Assembly: GCA_031265345.1 (NCBI GenBank)
Contig: JAISCU010000233.1
Coordinates: 1-32,314 of the forward strand
DNA length: 32,314 nt
DNA from: Bifidobacteriaceae bacterium
GTDB lineage: Bacteria > Actinomycetota > Actinomycetes > Actinomycetales > WQXJ01
Direction: 5' to 3'
Below, in pieces: positions 16,249 to 25,219 of this stretch. Position 1 is the first letter of the stretch. Each line of letters begins with the position of its first letter. The translations under genes were made by a program, and so were the position numbers. Under the pieces are notes generated by a model. That model saw only the letters and a program-made list of their open reading frames with translations, was not told where the DNA came from and did not search any database.

Positions 16249-17391
16249 CTACTCCGGGAACACCTTGGACGTGTCGGCTGGCGGGGCGTCCGCGACGATC
16301 CGGTCCCAAATGGCCGCCACCGCCGGGCCGGCGGAATAGGCGCGGGCACGGTTGTCGCCTTGAGCGGTCAATAGCCCTGCGGCGGCCAGGGCGGCCAGGT
16401 CGCGAGCGGCGGCCCTGGCTGAGAGGGTCTGGCCGTCGGCGGCGAGCAGCGCCTGGTAAGAGGCTCGGGTGACGCGCAGGCCGAGGGCGGCGTCCATCAG
16501 GGCGGTCAGAGCGCGTTCGTCAGCATTGTCCGCGAGCGACGCGAGCTCCAGCCACAACCGGTCCAGGTCGCGCAGCCGCCGCTGGTAGGACTCGGTCTGG
16601 TGCAGGTGCGCGGCCAGGACGAACCGGACCCACGGCAACGCGGATCGTGCGGGCTGGTGGCTGGAACCAGTGGAGGCCAATGCCGCATAGTACGCATTGG
16701 TGTTCGTGCCGAGGTATTCCTCGATGCTCATGAACTGAGCGGAGACAACTCCGTGCCGCGCCAGCACCAGGCTCTGCAGGCAGCGCGCCGTGCGCCCGTT
16801 GCCGTCGCGGAACGGATGCACGCGCACCAGGTTGAGGTGGGCCATCGCTGCGGCCACCAGCGGCTGGTCGGTCGGCTGGTTGAGGGCGCCGACCAGTTCC
16901 GCCATGAGACCAGGCACCTGGTCGGGATCCGGCGCGGTGTAGGCGATCGCGCCCCCGGCGCCGGTCACGTAGATCGGACCGGCCCGCCAGCTACCCGGCC
17001 TGGCCCGCGAGTCGCCGGACGTGATCATGAAGTGGAGGCCGCGGATCAAATGAGACGAGTATTCAGGGGCCTCGTGATCGTCCGCGAGCTGCAGCGAGAA
17101 CGTCATGGCGTCGCGGTACCCCGCCAGGGCGCGCTTGGTCGACTCGGCCAACTCGCCCGCGTCGCGTCGGTCCACGACGGCGACCGCCTGGTCCAGCGAA
17201 GAGATGAAGCCCTCGATCTGGTTGGAGCTCTTGACGGCCTCGCCCAGGGCTAGCCGCCGCAGGTTCCGGGTCCACCGGCGCGGCTCGGACAACGAGCCTC
17301 GCAACTGGGCGCGCAGGTGATCGATCCGGCCGATCACGTCCATTTCCGAATCGCCCAAGGGCGGCGCCGAATAGAGCACCTTGTCCTCCAT
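16249..17391 (-). CDS. Fic family protein, probable class II AMP-transferase
   Basis: A 380-residue protein from ATG 17391, chosen because a TATAAT box ends 7 bases upstream, which predicts a leaderless message; an in-frame ATG lies 24 bases further upstream. The catalytic motif HPFRDGNGRTAR (about 193-204) is the canonical HPFx(D/E)GNGRxxR, so AMP transfer to a protein hydroxyl is likely. SSNQIEGF (about 54-61) matches the inhibitory (S/T)xxxE(G/N) helix, N-terminal to the Fic core. That makes it class II and self-inhibited. The C-terminal ~100 residues form a winged helix (QTLSARAAARDLAALAAAGL), common in Fic proteins of the DOC/Fic-wHTH type. No separate antitoxin gene is adjacent. The target protein is unknown. 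Confidence 0.92.
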   Translation of the reverse strand: MEDKVLYSAPPLGDSEMDVIGRIDHLRAQLRGSLSEPRRWTRNLRRLALGEAVKSSNQIEGFISSLDQAVAVVDRRDAGELAESTKRALAGYRDAMTFSLQLADDHEAPEYSSHLIRGLHFMITSGDSRARPGSWRAGPIYVTGAGGAIAYTAPDPDQVPGLMAELVGALNQPTDQPLVAAAMAHLNLVRVHPFRDGNGRTARCLQSLVLARHGVVSAQFMSIEEYLGTNTNAYYAALASTGSSHQPARSALPWVRFVLAAHLHQTESYQRRLRDLDRLWLELASLADNADERALTALMDAALGLRVTRASYQALLAADGQTLSARAAARDLAALAAAGLLTAQGDNRARAYSAGPAVAAIWDRIVADAPPADTSKVFPE

Positions 17392-17442
17392 GTGGCAGAT
17401 TATATCAGCCACCATGGCTCATTGCCTACGACAATCTGCCAC
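17392..17442 (-). promoter_or_regulatory. Fic leaderless promoter inside a 10-bp inverted repeat
   Basis: On the minus strand TATAAT (17404-17399) is followed by 7 bases and then ATG 17391, so transcription would begin at or next to the start codon. GTGGCAGATT (17392-17401) and AATCTGCCAC (17433-17442) are perfect inverted arms, centred about 33 bases apart. One arm overlaps the -10 box, as expected for an operator. The winged helix in the Fic protein makes autoregulation possible (inference). Confidence 0.55.
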
Positions 17443-17477
17443 CAGTTTCCGCCATCTGGCATCCGGGACTGAACACG

Positions 17478-17495
17478 CGGGGCCGATCGGCCCCG
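17478..17495 (-). terminator. Palindrome downstream of the rhamnosidase operon
   Basis: CGGGGCCGATCGGCCCCG is a perfect 18-base palindrome lying about 135 bases past the GH78 stop, between two minus-strand genes. There is no T-run. It may end the long glycan operon before fic. The rest of 17443-17628 shows no gene. Confidence 0.35.
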
Positions 17496-17628
17496 GATTC
17501 GGACTTCGCGGCCTTCTGGGGACGCGGCGCCCGCCCGATCTGTCCCCGGAACGGGTCTTGGTCCGAGTTGGGCCGCCCCGCGCCCCGATGACTTCTACGG
17601 GCCCACCCGTATGCCACCTGCGGGTCGT

Positions 17629-20097
17629 TCACGCGGCGGCGTGGCTCGTCGACACTGCATCAGGCACGCACGCACGCGCAGGCAACGCCACGGTGAAACG
17701 GTGCTTGCCGCCACGCGCGGACACTACCCGTCCGTCGGGGAGCCAGATGTCAGCCGGAACCCGACCCGGCAGAGAGACCTCAAGCTGGAACACGGCATCG
17801 TCCACCACCCGCCAAGACACCGCGATCAACCCGACCGGTGAATCATGGGCGGCGCGAACCCGCGTGATGCCCGGCCCGGGGCGCGGGTGGATGGCGATCC
17901 GGCGGTAGCCGGGCGCGGCGGGTCGGATGCCGCCCACCACCTGGTAGATCCAATCCGCTACGGCCCCGAGCGCGTAATGGTTGAAGCTTGTCATGGAGTC
18001 GGCGTTGAGGGTCCCGTCCGGCCGGAGCGAGTCCCACCGCTCCCACAGCGTGGTCGCGCCCATCGAGACCTGGTAGAGCCAGGAAGGGCACTGAGCCGCG
18101 AGCAGTAGGCGGTAGGCGTCATCCACGTACCCGTTCTCCGACAGCGCCCAGGTCACGTACGGAGTGCCCGCGAAGCCGGTGGACACACGGTGGCACGCCT
18201 GGCGCACCAATTCCGCGAGCCGGGCCGCGGCGAGAGGCACAAGAGCAGGCTCCAGCACGTCGAAATGCAGGGCCAGCGCGTAGACCGTGGCGCAGTCGGA
18301 CCGCACCCGGCCTGTGGCGCGGTCCACGTAATGCCGCTGGAACGCCTTCCTGGTCCGGCAGTGAAGCCGTGCCCAACGGCTCGCGTCGGCGGCCAGCCCC
18401 AGTGCTGTGGCCGCTTGCGCCGCGAACCCCGCGTCGCGGACCAGCGCCGCCGTCGCCACGACCGCCGGGTCGGCCTTGGCCCGCAGCGGCTGGTCAGGTG
18501 GCGAGTCGGGGTCCACCCAGTCGCCGAATTGGAAGCCCGTGTCCCACAGGCCGGTCGGGCTGAGGACTCGCTCGATCGACTCCAGATGGGTCGTCATTGC
18601 CGGGTAGTGGGCGGCGAGCCGGTCCCGGTCGCCGTACGCGTTCCAGAGGGCTTGCGGCACCCAGATCGCGGCGTCGCCCCACACGGCGGTCGGCCCGAGT
18701 CCGAACCGCGCCACATCGGCCGGAGCCGCACCGTGTTTGAGCACCTGGGGAACAACATATGGCACGATGCCGCCGGGCTGGCCCGCCGTCTCGGCCGCCA
18801 AGTCCTGAAGCCACTTATGGAGGAAGTCCGCCACGTCGAACTGGAAGCAGGCCGTGGGCGCGTACACCGCAACGTCCCCGGTCCAACCGAGGCGCTCGTC
18901 CCGTTGGGGGCAGTCAGTCGGCACATCCAGGAAGTTCCCCTTCTGGCTCCAGATCGAGTTGCGGACCAGTTGGTTCACGCGGGGGTCGGAGCACTCGAAC
19001 TGGCCGGTCGGACGCATGTCGCTGTGCACCACCACGGCTTCGAGGCTGTCCGGCGTCAACTCTCCCGGCCACCCGGACACGGAGATGTACCGGAAGCCGT
19101 GGAACGTCATGGTCGGCTCGAAGGCGTCGAGACCTCCGGACAGGACGAAGATGTCGGTGGCGCGGGCGTCGCGCAGCGGGCCGGTGGCGAGCTCGCCGTC
19201 TTTCAGGACCTCGGCGTGGCGGATCGTGATCTCGGCGCCGCGCCGCCCCTCAACCGAGAATCGGACCCAACCGACCAGGTTCTGGCCGAAGTCCATCAGG
19301 GTGGCGCCCGAAGGCGAGCGCCAAATCCGCTCGGGCCGCAGGACCTCCTGCCGTCTGACGAACGGCGCGGTTTGCGGGACCAGGGTGGACCGGTCGTAGG
19401 GGACTGCGACGACCAGATAGTCGGTCTCTGCAGTCGGATAGGCCTCGGCGCCGGCCCCAGAATCCGTCCTCGGACACGGAATGGGGTCAGGCCCCATTCC
19501 GTGTCCGAGCCGCGCCGTTCCAGCCGTCGCCGAACCAACCGTGGAAGCCTTGCGCAGACGCGCGTCGATGCGTTGCCCGTGGTAGAGGGAGTTCCTGGTG
19601 GTGGCGCTGACGCGGGCCTCCCACTCAAGGGAGGTCGGGACTCGCTGAACGGCATCGTCGACGTAAATGATCTCGAGGACGGCCGCCAGTCCCGTCTGCT
19701 CGCCATAGTTGGCCCTCGTGCCACCGAACCCGAGGTCGCCCCGATACCAGCCGTTGCCGAGCTCCGCGCTCAAGGCCAGCCTGGCCGGACCCGAACGGAC
19801 CAGGTCTGTTATGTCGAACTCCTGGTACTGGAGGCGCCATTCGTAGGCCGTCCAACCGGGAGCGAGGACGCAGTCGCTGACCGGGACGCCATTGACCATG
19901 AACTCGTAGACCCCGTGGGCGGTGGCGGTCAACCGGGCCCAGGCCACATTGCGCGGGGGCTGCGCAAGGCCCACCACGGTGCCCAGGCGCACCGCCGCCT
20001 CACGCGGGGCCAATGCGCCGATCATCGTTACGCCGTCGAGAGGGCACGCATGGGGGCGCTCGAGGGGACGCTCGCTGGAGGGCATGACGGGTCTCAT
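17629..20097 (-). CDS. Glycoside hydrolase family 78 alpha-L-rhamnosidase
   Basis: An 822-residue enzyme expected to release terminal alpha-L-rhamnose by inversion. The N-terminal beta-sandwich domains contain VYEFMVNGVPVSDCVLAPGW and RLALSAELGNGWYRGDLGFG, typical of bacterial GH78. The (alpha/alpha)6 catalytic barrel carries DVPTDCPQRDERLGWTGDV (about 389-407) with the conserved acidic residues. TTLWERWDS (near 682) holds the likely general-base Glu, and a C-terminal beta-domain ends in the Ala-rich tail. There is no signal peptide, so it acts inside the cell. It is last in the operon, 46 bases after GH38. A palindromic DNA element at 19469-19509 is read through in frame and adds LGHGMGPDPIPCPRT before the second sandwich domain. 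Start ATG 20097 has GAGAGG upstream; ATG 20085 is an alternative. Confidence 0.92.
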   Translation of the reverse strand: MRPVMPSSERPLERPHACPLDGVTMIGALAPREAAVRLGTVVGLAQPPRNVAWARLTATAHGVYEFMVNGVPVSDCVLAPGWTAYEWRLQYQEFDITDLVRSGPARLALSAELGNGWYRGDLGFGGTRANYGEQTGLAAVLEIIYVDDAVQRVPTSLEWEARVSATTRNSLYHGQRIDARLRKASTVGSATAGTARLGHGMGPDPIPCPRTDSGAGAEAYPTAETDYLVVAVPYDRSTLVPQTAPFVRRQEVLRPERIWRSPSGATLMDFGQNLVGWVRFSVEGRRGAEITIRHAEVLKDGELATGPLRDARATDIFVLSGGLDAFEPTMTFHGFRYISVSGWPGELTPDSLEAVVVHSDMRPTGQFECSDPRVNQLVRNSIWSQKGNFLDVPTDCPQRDERLGWTGDVAVYAPTACFQFDVADFLHKWLQDLAAETAGQPGGIVPYVVPQVLKHGAAPADVARFGLGPTAVWGDAAIWVPQALWNAYGDRDRLAAHYPAMTTHLESIERVLSPTGLWDTGFQFGDWVDPDSPPDQPLRAKADPAVVATAALVRDAGFAAQAATALGLAADASRWARLHCRTRKAFQRHYVDRATGRVRSDCATVYALALHFDVLEPALVPLAAARLAELVRQACHRVSTGFAGTPYVTWALSENGYVDDAYRLLLAAQCPSWLYQVSMGATTLWERWDSLRPDGTLNADSMTSFNHYALGAVADWIYQVVGGIRPAAPGYRRIAIHPRPGPGITRVRAAHDSPVGLIAVSWRVVDDAVFQLEVSLPGRVPADIWLPDGRVVSARGGKHRFTVALPARACVPDAVSTSHAAA
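19469..19509. repeat. REP-like perfect palindrome inside the GH78 gene
   Basis: Two 18-base perfect arms (19469-19486 and 19492-19509) flank the 5-base spacer TCAGG; the core reads AATGGGGTCAGGCCCCATT. GGGGTC-type palindromes next to ATT are known from REP sequences moved by RAYT/IS200-like transposases. The insert keeps the reading frame open. Confidence 0.7.
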
Positions 20098-20143
20098 CCC
20101 GTGCCAGCCTCTCTCATCCGGTCGCCTCTGTCATGACGCGCCC

Positions 20144-23100
20144 TCATCCGCCGTCGGCCCCGGTCGCGAAACGCAACGTAACCAGTTCGAACGGCCGGAG
20201 AGTCAACTCGACGTCGCCTCCGCTCGCGACGGGCAGCTCAGGGATCGCCCGCTCATGGAGGTCGGTGGCGCAGACGCCGCCATGCGGCACGCCCAGCCGG
20301 ATGGCGGTCGCGGCCCGATCGCCGCGCGCCTCGTACAGCCTCACGATTAGGTCACCGCGCCCGTCCTCGGAGAGCTTGACGGTCTCGATAGGGACTGCCG
20401 GATTGGCGCTGGCGACGATTGGAGGCACCGGTCCCGCGCCCCTGACGAGCCTGGTCGGGAGGTTGACGAGGTAGCCTTCCTCAACGGCTTCGCCGAGGCC
20501 CGCGCCCGGCCGGATGGTGACCACGAACTCGTGGTGCCCGTGGTCGCGCCCAGGATCGGGATAGTGCGTGGAGCGGAGGAGCGAGGCGAACACCGTCGTG
20601 GTGGTGCCACCGTCGGCCCGCATTCGCCGCGTGACCGAATGCCCGTAGCAGCATTCGTTCGCGATGGCGACGCCATAGGAGGGCTCGCCGACATGGATGA
20701 AACGCTGGGCGCAGAACTCGAAACGGGCGGCGTCCCAGGACGTGTTCTGGTGTACGGGCCGCCGGATGTGGCCGAACTGGATCTCCGAGGTGGAGTACTC
20801 GGCGCGCAGGTCGAGGGGCACGGCGAGCACCAGCAGGCGGTCGCGCTCGGCCCAATCGACGGCGATTTCAATGCTCAAGGAACGCCGCTCCGGCAGGAGC
20901 CTGATGGTTTGCGTGGCGCGGCAATCCTCGTGTTCCAGGGTCACGGCGACCCCGTCGCCGCCAGCGAGTGGCCGCGCCCGCCCGGTGGCCGCGAGCACGG
21001 TCCGGCCGCGCACGTGGTGGGTCTCCAGGTTCCACGCGTCGAAGGAGGTCGGCACGTCGGGATGGAGTTCGAGCCGGTTCGCCACTTCGCCCGGCGCCAC
21101 GGCCTCCCGTCCGGTGAGGTGGTCTATCAGGGAGACGATGCCGCCGGCCGAGTCCATCCCCACCGCGAGCAAGCCGTTGTCCAGCTTCCAGCCATTCGTC
21201 GACGGGGTGAGGGCCGTGGGCGGTGGCCGCTCAGCGATCACGACGCCGAACGCGGGAACTTCGAACGTATGCGCCCCGGACGAGGGCAGACGGGTCGCCG
21301 TCGCTGGCCCACCGTACGCGCGTGAGCCGGGCGCTGACCGGCGAGACGTGGTCGCGCCCGCAGGAGGTGTGTCCGCCGAAATCGGGTCCAGCACCAGTGC
21401 CGGGACCGGAGCCGTCGCCGGGGAGGGCGGCCCAGCCCGGACCGGCGCCGGGTTGGCCACCAGCTCCACGTCCCCCTCGCCGACCAGCGCGCCGAGCGAA
21501 CGGTCGATGATGGCCCGTGCCGCGTTCGCGACGCGGTGGAGCGCGGCACGGGCGTCTTGGTTGACCCAGGCGATTGAGCTGCCAGGCACAATGTCGTGGA
21601 ACTGTTGGAGCAACAGCTCCCGCCAGAGCCGGCGGAGCTCCTCGCCGGGGTAGGGGAGCCCCCGGCGCAACGACGCGCTCGCCGCCCACAGCTCGGCCTC
21701 GTGGAGCAGGCGCTCGGCCTGCCGGTTGCCGCGCTTCAGCGAGGCCTGGGACGAATAGACGCCCCGGTGGAACTCGAGGTAGAGCTCGCCAGCCCAGACG
21801 GCGGCATCGGCGTACTGCTGGCGGGCGTGATCGAAGAACGCGGTCGGCGTCCCGTAGGCCAGCCGGGGCGATCCCTCCAGAGATCGGAGCCTGCGCGCCC
21901 GTTCCAGCATCGTGGGAGTCGGGCCGCCGCCGCCGTCCCCGTACCCGAACGGGGCGATCGAGGCGTCGAACCGGCCCTTCTCGCCGTTGTTCCGGGTCGC
22001 GTGCGCCAGGTCTTCCGCGCTGAGGTCGGACAGGTAGGTGTCGATGGGCGGGAAATGCGTGAACAGCCGGGTTCCGTCGATCCCTTCCCACCAGAAAGTG
22101 TGGTGCGGCAACTGGTCGGTGTCGTTCCAGGACAGCTTCTGCGCCAGGAGCCCGCGCGCGCCCGCCGCCGCCGCGATCTGGGGCAGCGCGCCGGAGTACC
22201 CGAACGAGTCTGGCAGCCACACCACCTCCGGCTCCACGCCGAACTCCTCCCGGAAGAAGGCCGCGCCCTCGATGAACTGCCTGGCCATCGACTCGCCGGA
22301 GGGCAGGTTCGTGTCGCTCTCCACCCACAGTTGCCCCAGCGGGACGAATCGCCCTTCCCTGACGCGGGCGGCGATGCGCTTGAACAATTCGGGGTAGAAC
22401 TCCTTCATCCAGGCGTACTGCTGCGCGGATGACGCCCCGAAGATGAACTCCGGGTCGCGGTCCATCAGGTCGAGCGCGTTGGCGAAGGTGCGGGCGCATT
22501 TCCGCACGGTCTCGCGGACGGGCCAGAGCCAGGCTGAGTCGATGTGCGCATGGCCGATGGCGGTGAGCGCATGGGCGCTGGCGTTCGCCGGGCGGGCGAG
22601 GACCGGCCGCAGGACCTCCCGCGCTTGGGCCGCCCGGACGCCCACTGGGTCCGCGCCGATCAGGTCAAGCGCGCCTTCGAGCGCCCGCAGAATGCCGTGT
22701 CGGCGCTCGCCGTCCTGGGGCAGCACGCGCATCAGGTGCGCCAACACTTCCACGTCGTGGAACAGCGCCTCGACCTGGGTGTCTCGATTTATGAGCACGA
22801 TGCCGCGCAACGAGTAGGCGGGCTCCGTCGGGCTGGTCGCCCGGTCGCCTGTCAGGATCGGCGAGAAGTCCGGCCTCTCGTTGTTGGGGTTGCCCGCCGC
22901 TTCGATGTAGAGCTCGAACGGGCCCGGCTCCAGCCGGACGTGGCGGTTGCGCGGGTTGATCCCTTTGACGATGGTCCCGTCCGGCCGGACCACCAGGCCT
23001 TCGGCTTGGAAACCGGGGCGGCCCTGGTCGAATCCGAGGTCCGCTTCGAGTTCGGCGGCGGTCCATCCTTCCGGGACCTTGCCGCGTATTCGCAGCCAAG

Positions 23101-23305
23101 TGGTGGTCCAGGGCGCGCCCCACGGCTCGCCTCGCCGCGCTGGCCGGTAGGGCGCCGCCAGCCCCTCGCTGATCGAGGCGGGTTCGCCCTCCACGTCCCA
23201 GCGCGCGAGGTCCACGGGGGCGCGGGCGGCGATCCGCGCGGGCGCGATTCTGGTCTCGAGGAAGCGGGCGATCCGGGCCTCCACGAGCCTGGTGTCGTCA
23301 TGCAC
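20144..23305 (-). CDS. Glycoside hydrolase family 38 alpha-mannosidase
   Basis: A 1053-residue zinc-dependent retaining alpha-mannosidase. An N-terminal beta-domain (WTTTWLRIRGKVPEGWTAAE) leads into the catalytic barrel. GHAHIDSAWLWPVRETVRKC (about 250-269) supplies zinc ligands, WLPDSFGYSGALPQI (about 360-374) holds the nucleophile Asp, and LLLQQFHDIVPGSSI a further zinc His. C-terminal beta-domains follow, interrupted by a Pro/Ala/Ser-rich insert near 625-680. The layout and length match bacterial and eukaryotic class II type enzymes. There is no signal peptide, so it should cleave alpha-mannosides after import. GTG 23305 lies 9 bases after the permease stop, so the two are probably translationally coupled. 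Pairing with GH78 suggests a substrate with both mannose and rhamnose; which one is unknown. Confidence 0.94.
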   Translation of the reverse strand: MHDDTRLVEARIARFLETRIAPARIAARAPVDLARWDVEGEPASISEGLAAPYRPARRGEPWGAPWTTTWLRIRGKVPEGWTAAELEADLGFDQGRPGFQAEGLVVRPDGTIVKGINPRNRHVRLEPGPFELYIEAAGNPNNERPDFSPILTGDRATSPTEPAYSLRGIVLINRDTQVEALFHDVEVLAHLMRVLPQDGERRHGILRALEGALDLIGADPVGVRAAQAREVLRPVLARPANASAHALTAIGHAHIDSAWLWPVRETVRKCARTFANALDLMDRDPEFIFGASSAQQYAWMKEFYPELFKRIAARVREGRFVPLGQLWVESDTNLPSGESMARQFIEGAAFFREEFGVEPEVVWLPDSFGYSGALPQIAAAAGARGLLAQKLSWNDTDQLPHHTFWWEGIDGTRLFTHFPPIDTYLSDLSAEDLAHATRNNGEKGRFDASIAPFGYGDGGGGPTPTMLERARRLRSLEGSPRLAYGTPTAFFDHARQQYADAAVWAGELYLEFHRGVYSSQASLKRGNRQAERLLHEAELWAASASLRRGLPYPGEELRRLWRELLLQQFHDIVPGSSIAWVNQDARAALHRVANAARAIIDRSLGALVGEGDVELVANPAPVRAGPPSPATAPVPALVLDPISADTPPAGATTSRRSAPGSRAYGGPATATRLPSSGAHTFEVPAFGVVIAERPPPTALTPSTNGWKLDNGLLAVGMDSAGGIVSLIDHLTGREAVAPGEVANRLELHPDVPTSFDAWNLETHHVRGRTVLAATGRARPLAGGDGVAVTLEHEDCRATQTIRLLPERRSLSIEIAVDWAERDRLLVLAVPLDLRAEYSTSEIQFGHIRRPVHQNTSWDAARFEFCAQRFIHVGEPSYGVAIANECCYGHSVTRRMRADGGTTTTVFASLLRSTHYPDPGRDHGHHEFVVTIRPGAGLGEAVEEGYLVNLPTRLVRGAGPVPPIVASANPAVPIETVKLSEDGRGDLIVRLYEARGDRAATAIRLGVPHGGVCATDLHERAIPELPVASGGDVELTLRPFELVTLRFATGADGG

Positions 23306-23314
23306 TGGTGCTCG

Positions 23315-24202
23315 TCATCCCTTCAGAGCCCCGGCCGCTCCGGCGCTGCGGAGGAACTGCTTCTGGAACAGGAGGAACAACGTCACCGGTATCAGGACGG
23401 TGATGAACATGCCAGCGAGCAGCAGCGATTGGTCGGCCGTCCTGGCCACTTTGGTCAAGGCGACGGACAAGGGCTGCAAGTCCGGGGAGGGCAGCGCCAA
23501 CAGCGGCCAGAGGAAGTCCTTCCAAGCGCCGGTGAAGGAGAGCAGCCCCAGCACACCGATGATTGGCTTCGCCATCGGCAGGAAGATGTTCCAGAACAGC
23601 CGGAAGGGTCCCGCGCCGTCTATCCGGGCGGCCTGGAACAACTCGTCGGGAACCGATTCCGCGAATTGCTTCACGATCAGGAAGTTGAAGGCACTGGCGG
23701 CGGTCGGGAACCAGACGGCCCAGTACGTGTTGATCAGCCCCAGGTCGATCACCGTGAGGTACAACGGCACCAGGGTGACCACGGACGGGATGAACAGGGT
23801 GGCCAGGACGGCGGCGTTGACGGCTCGGCCGATCCTCGGCTTCAGCACGGCCACCGCGAAGCCGCCGGTCAACGCGACGAGCAGGCACGCGATCACCGTC
23901 CCACCTGCCATGAGCACCGTGTTGACCGTGTATTCACCGATCTTGATCTTGTTCCAGGCATCGGCCAGGTTGCTCCATTGGATGCCGGAGGGCCACCAAC
24001 TCAGGGGGTCTTTGACCGTGTCCTGAGTGGTCGACACAGCGGCTTTGGCCAGCCAGATCGCCGGACCGGCGCATACCAGGGCCAGGAAGGCGACTATGCC
24101 TGTGATCACCGCGCGCAGCACCGCACGGGTGCCCGGACGCGCCCGTTCGGCGGGCGAGATCAGCGTGCGCTGTTCCGGATCGGCCTTGGTTCGCGCTCTC
24201 AT
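23315..24202 (-). CDS. Carbohydrate ABC transporter permease, MalG type
   Basis: A 295-residue inner-membrane permease from ATG 24202. Its start overlaps the stop of the preceding permease gene as ATGA; an ATG 12 bases further upstream is less likely. About six membrane segments are visible, starting with AVITGIVAFLALVCAGPAIW, and a periplasmic-side loop carries DPLSWWPSGIQWSNLADAWN, typical of MalG-like proteins. The ATPase-docking EAA loop reads FQAARIDGAGPFRLFWNIFLP. With its partner it should form the channel for the binding protein at 25.2-26.6 kb. No ATPase gene is nearby, so a shared MsiK-type ATPase is presumed (inference from Actinobacteria). Confidence 0.92.
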   Translation of the reverse strand: MRARTKADPEQRTLISPAERARPGTRAVLRAVITGIVAFLALVCAGPAIWLAKAAVSTTQDTVKDPLSWWPSGIQWSNLADAWNKIKIGEYTVNTVLMAGGTVIACLLVALTGGFAVAVLKPRIGRAVNAAVLATLFIPSVVTLVPLYLTVIDLGLINTYWAVWFPTAASAFNFLIVKQFAESVPDELFQAARIDGAGPFRLFWNIFLPMAKPIIGVLGLLSFTGAWKDFLWPLLALPSPDLQPLSVALTKVARTADQSLLLAGMFITVLIPVTLFLLFQKQFLRSAGAAGALKG

Positions 24203-25137
24203 GACATGCTCCAAGCTCTGGTCGCGCGCCGGTAGACGGCGGACAGCACGCCGAGGAAGATGGCCAACAGCACACTGAGCGCTGTCGCGCCGCCGAAGTC
24301 ACCGCCCACGAACGCGTAGCGGAAGATGTGAAGCAGGATGGTCAAGGTGGCGTTGTTGGGACCGCCGCCGGTCATCAAGTATGGCTCGGTGAAAATCTGG
24401 AAGGTGCCGATCACTTGCAGCAGGAGCATCAGCAGCAGTAGCCCTCGTAGCTGGGGCAGCGTCACATGCCAGAACCGTTTGAGGATTCCCGCGCCGTCGA
24501 TCTCCGCCGCGTCGTATTGATCGGCGGGCACCGACGTCAGGGCCGCCAGGTAGATGACCGTGGCTGACCCGAAACTTGCCCACGTCACCTGCACCATGAT
24601 CGCGGGCATGGCGATCAGCGTGTCCTGCAGCCAGCCGGACGGCTCCAGTCCGAGCGCCGCCAGAACGGTGTTGAAGAGCCCCGTCTTGCCGGGGTTGTAG
24701 AAGAGCTTCCACAACAGGACCGAGACCACAGGCGGCATCACGATCGGCAGGAACACTAGGACTGACGCGATGCGTCGAGCCCGGCGCATCTCCGCGATCA
24801 AGGTGGCGAACACCACTGGCACCGCGAATCCGAAGAGCGCCGCCAGCACGGTGAAATAGAGCGTGTTCAGAGCGGCGGTATGGGTCAGGGGGTCGGAGAC
24901 GACTCGGACGAAGTTGCCGAATCCGACCCACCGGGTGGTGACCATGTTGGTCTGCTGGAAACACAAGACCACTCCGCGCAAGATCGGCCACCAGGAGAAC
25001 ACCCCGAACACGAAGAGCGTCGGCAGGAGGAAGACGATCTTCCCTGGGCCGCCGCCCCGCCACCATTTGGCGATGCCGCGCGCCCGTGGCGGGTGCGCAT
25101 CCAAGTCGTGCGCTGCGGTGTGCGTGCTCGTGGTCAT
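24199..25137 (-). CDS. Carbohydrate ABC transporter permease, MalF type
   Basis: A 312-residue permease. ATG 25137 is chosen because AAGGA lies just upstream and the extra 26 residues of the longer frame are not membrane-like. The first membrane segment is IVFLLPTLFVFGVFSWWPIL, followed by the usual FQQTN and NFVRVVSDP region. The EAA loop is YDAAEIDGAGILKRFWHVTLP, and GTFQIFTEPYLMTGGGPNNA is the typical signature of MalF/UgpA-like sugar permeases. The stop overlaps the next gene's start by four bases, so the two permeases are co-translated. Confidence 0.92.
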   Translation of the reverse strand: MTTSTHTAAHDLDAHPPRARGIAKWWRGGGPGKIVFLLPTLFVFGVFSWWPILRGVVLCFQQTNMVTTRWVGFGNFVRVVSDPLTHTAALNTLYFTVLAALFGFAVPVVFATLIAEMRRARRIASVLVFLPIVMPPVVSVLLWKLFYNPGKTGLFNTVLAALGLEPSGWLQDTLIAMPAIMVQVTWASFGSATVIYLAALTSVPADQYDAAEIDGAGILKRFWHVTLPQLRGLLLLMLLLQVIGTFQIFTEPYLMTGGGPNNATLTILLHIFRYAFVGGDFGGATALSVLLAIFLGVLSAVYRRATRAWSMS

Positions 25138-25169
25138 GGGTTCCTTAGTGGACAGGGGAAACTGGCCGG

Positions 25170-25209
25170 TCGGCGGAGCGGCTTGGGGTCCGGACGACCG
25201 CTCCGCCGA
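25170..25209 (-). terminator. Intercistronic stem-loop between binding protein and permease genes
   Basis: Perfect 12-bp arms TCGGCGGAGCGG (25170-25181) and CCGCTCCGCCGA (25198-25209) flank a 16-base loop. They sit in the 82-base gap after the solute-binding gene. A hairpin here commonly gives partial termination or protects the upstream message, so that binding protein exceeds permease. No T-run. Confidence 0.6.
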
Positions 25210-25219
25210 GCGCACTCAG

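Noticed and set aside
18190..20136. 648-codon plus-strand open frame
   Set aside because: Shadow of the GH78 gene; Arg/Gly/Val-rich composition with no domain.
22544..24235. 563-codon plus-strand open frame
   Set aside because: Antisense to GH38 and a permease whose motifs are unmistakable.
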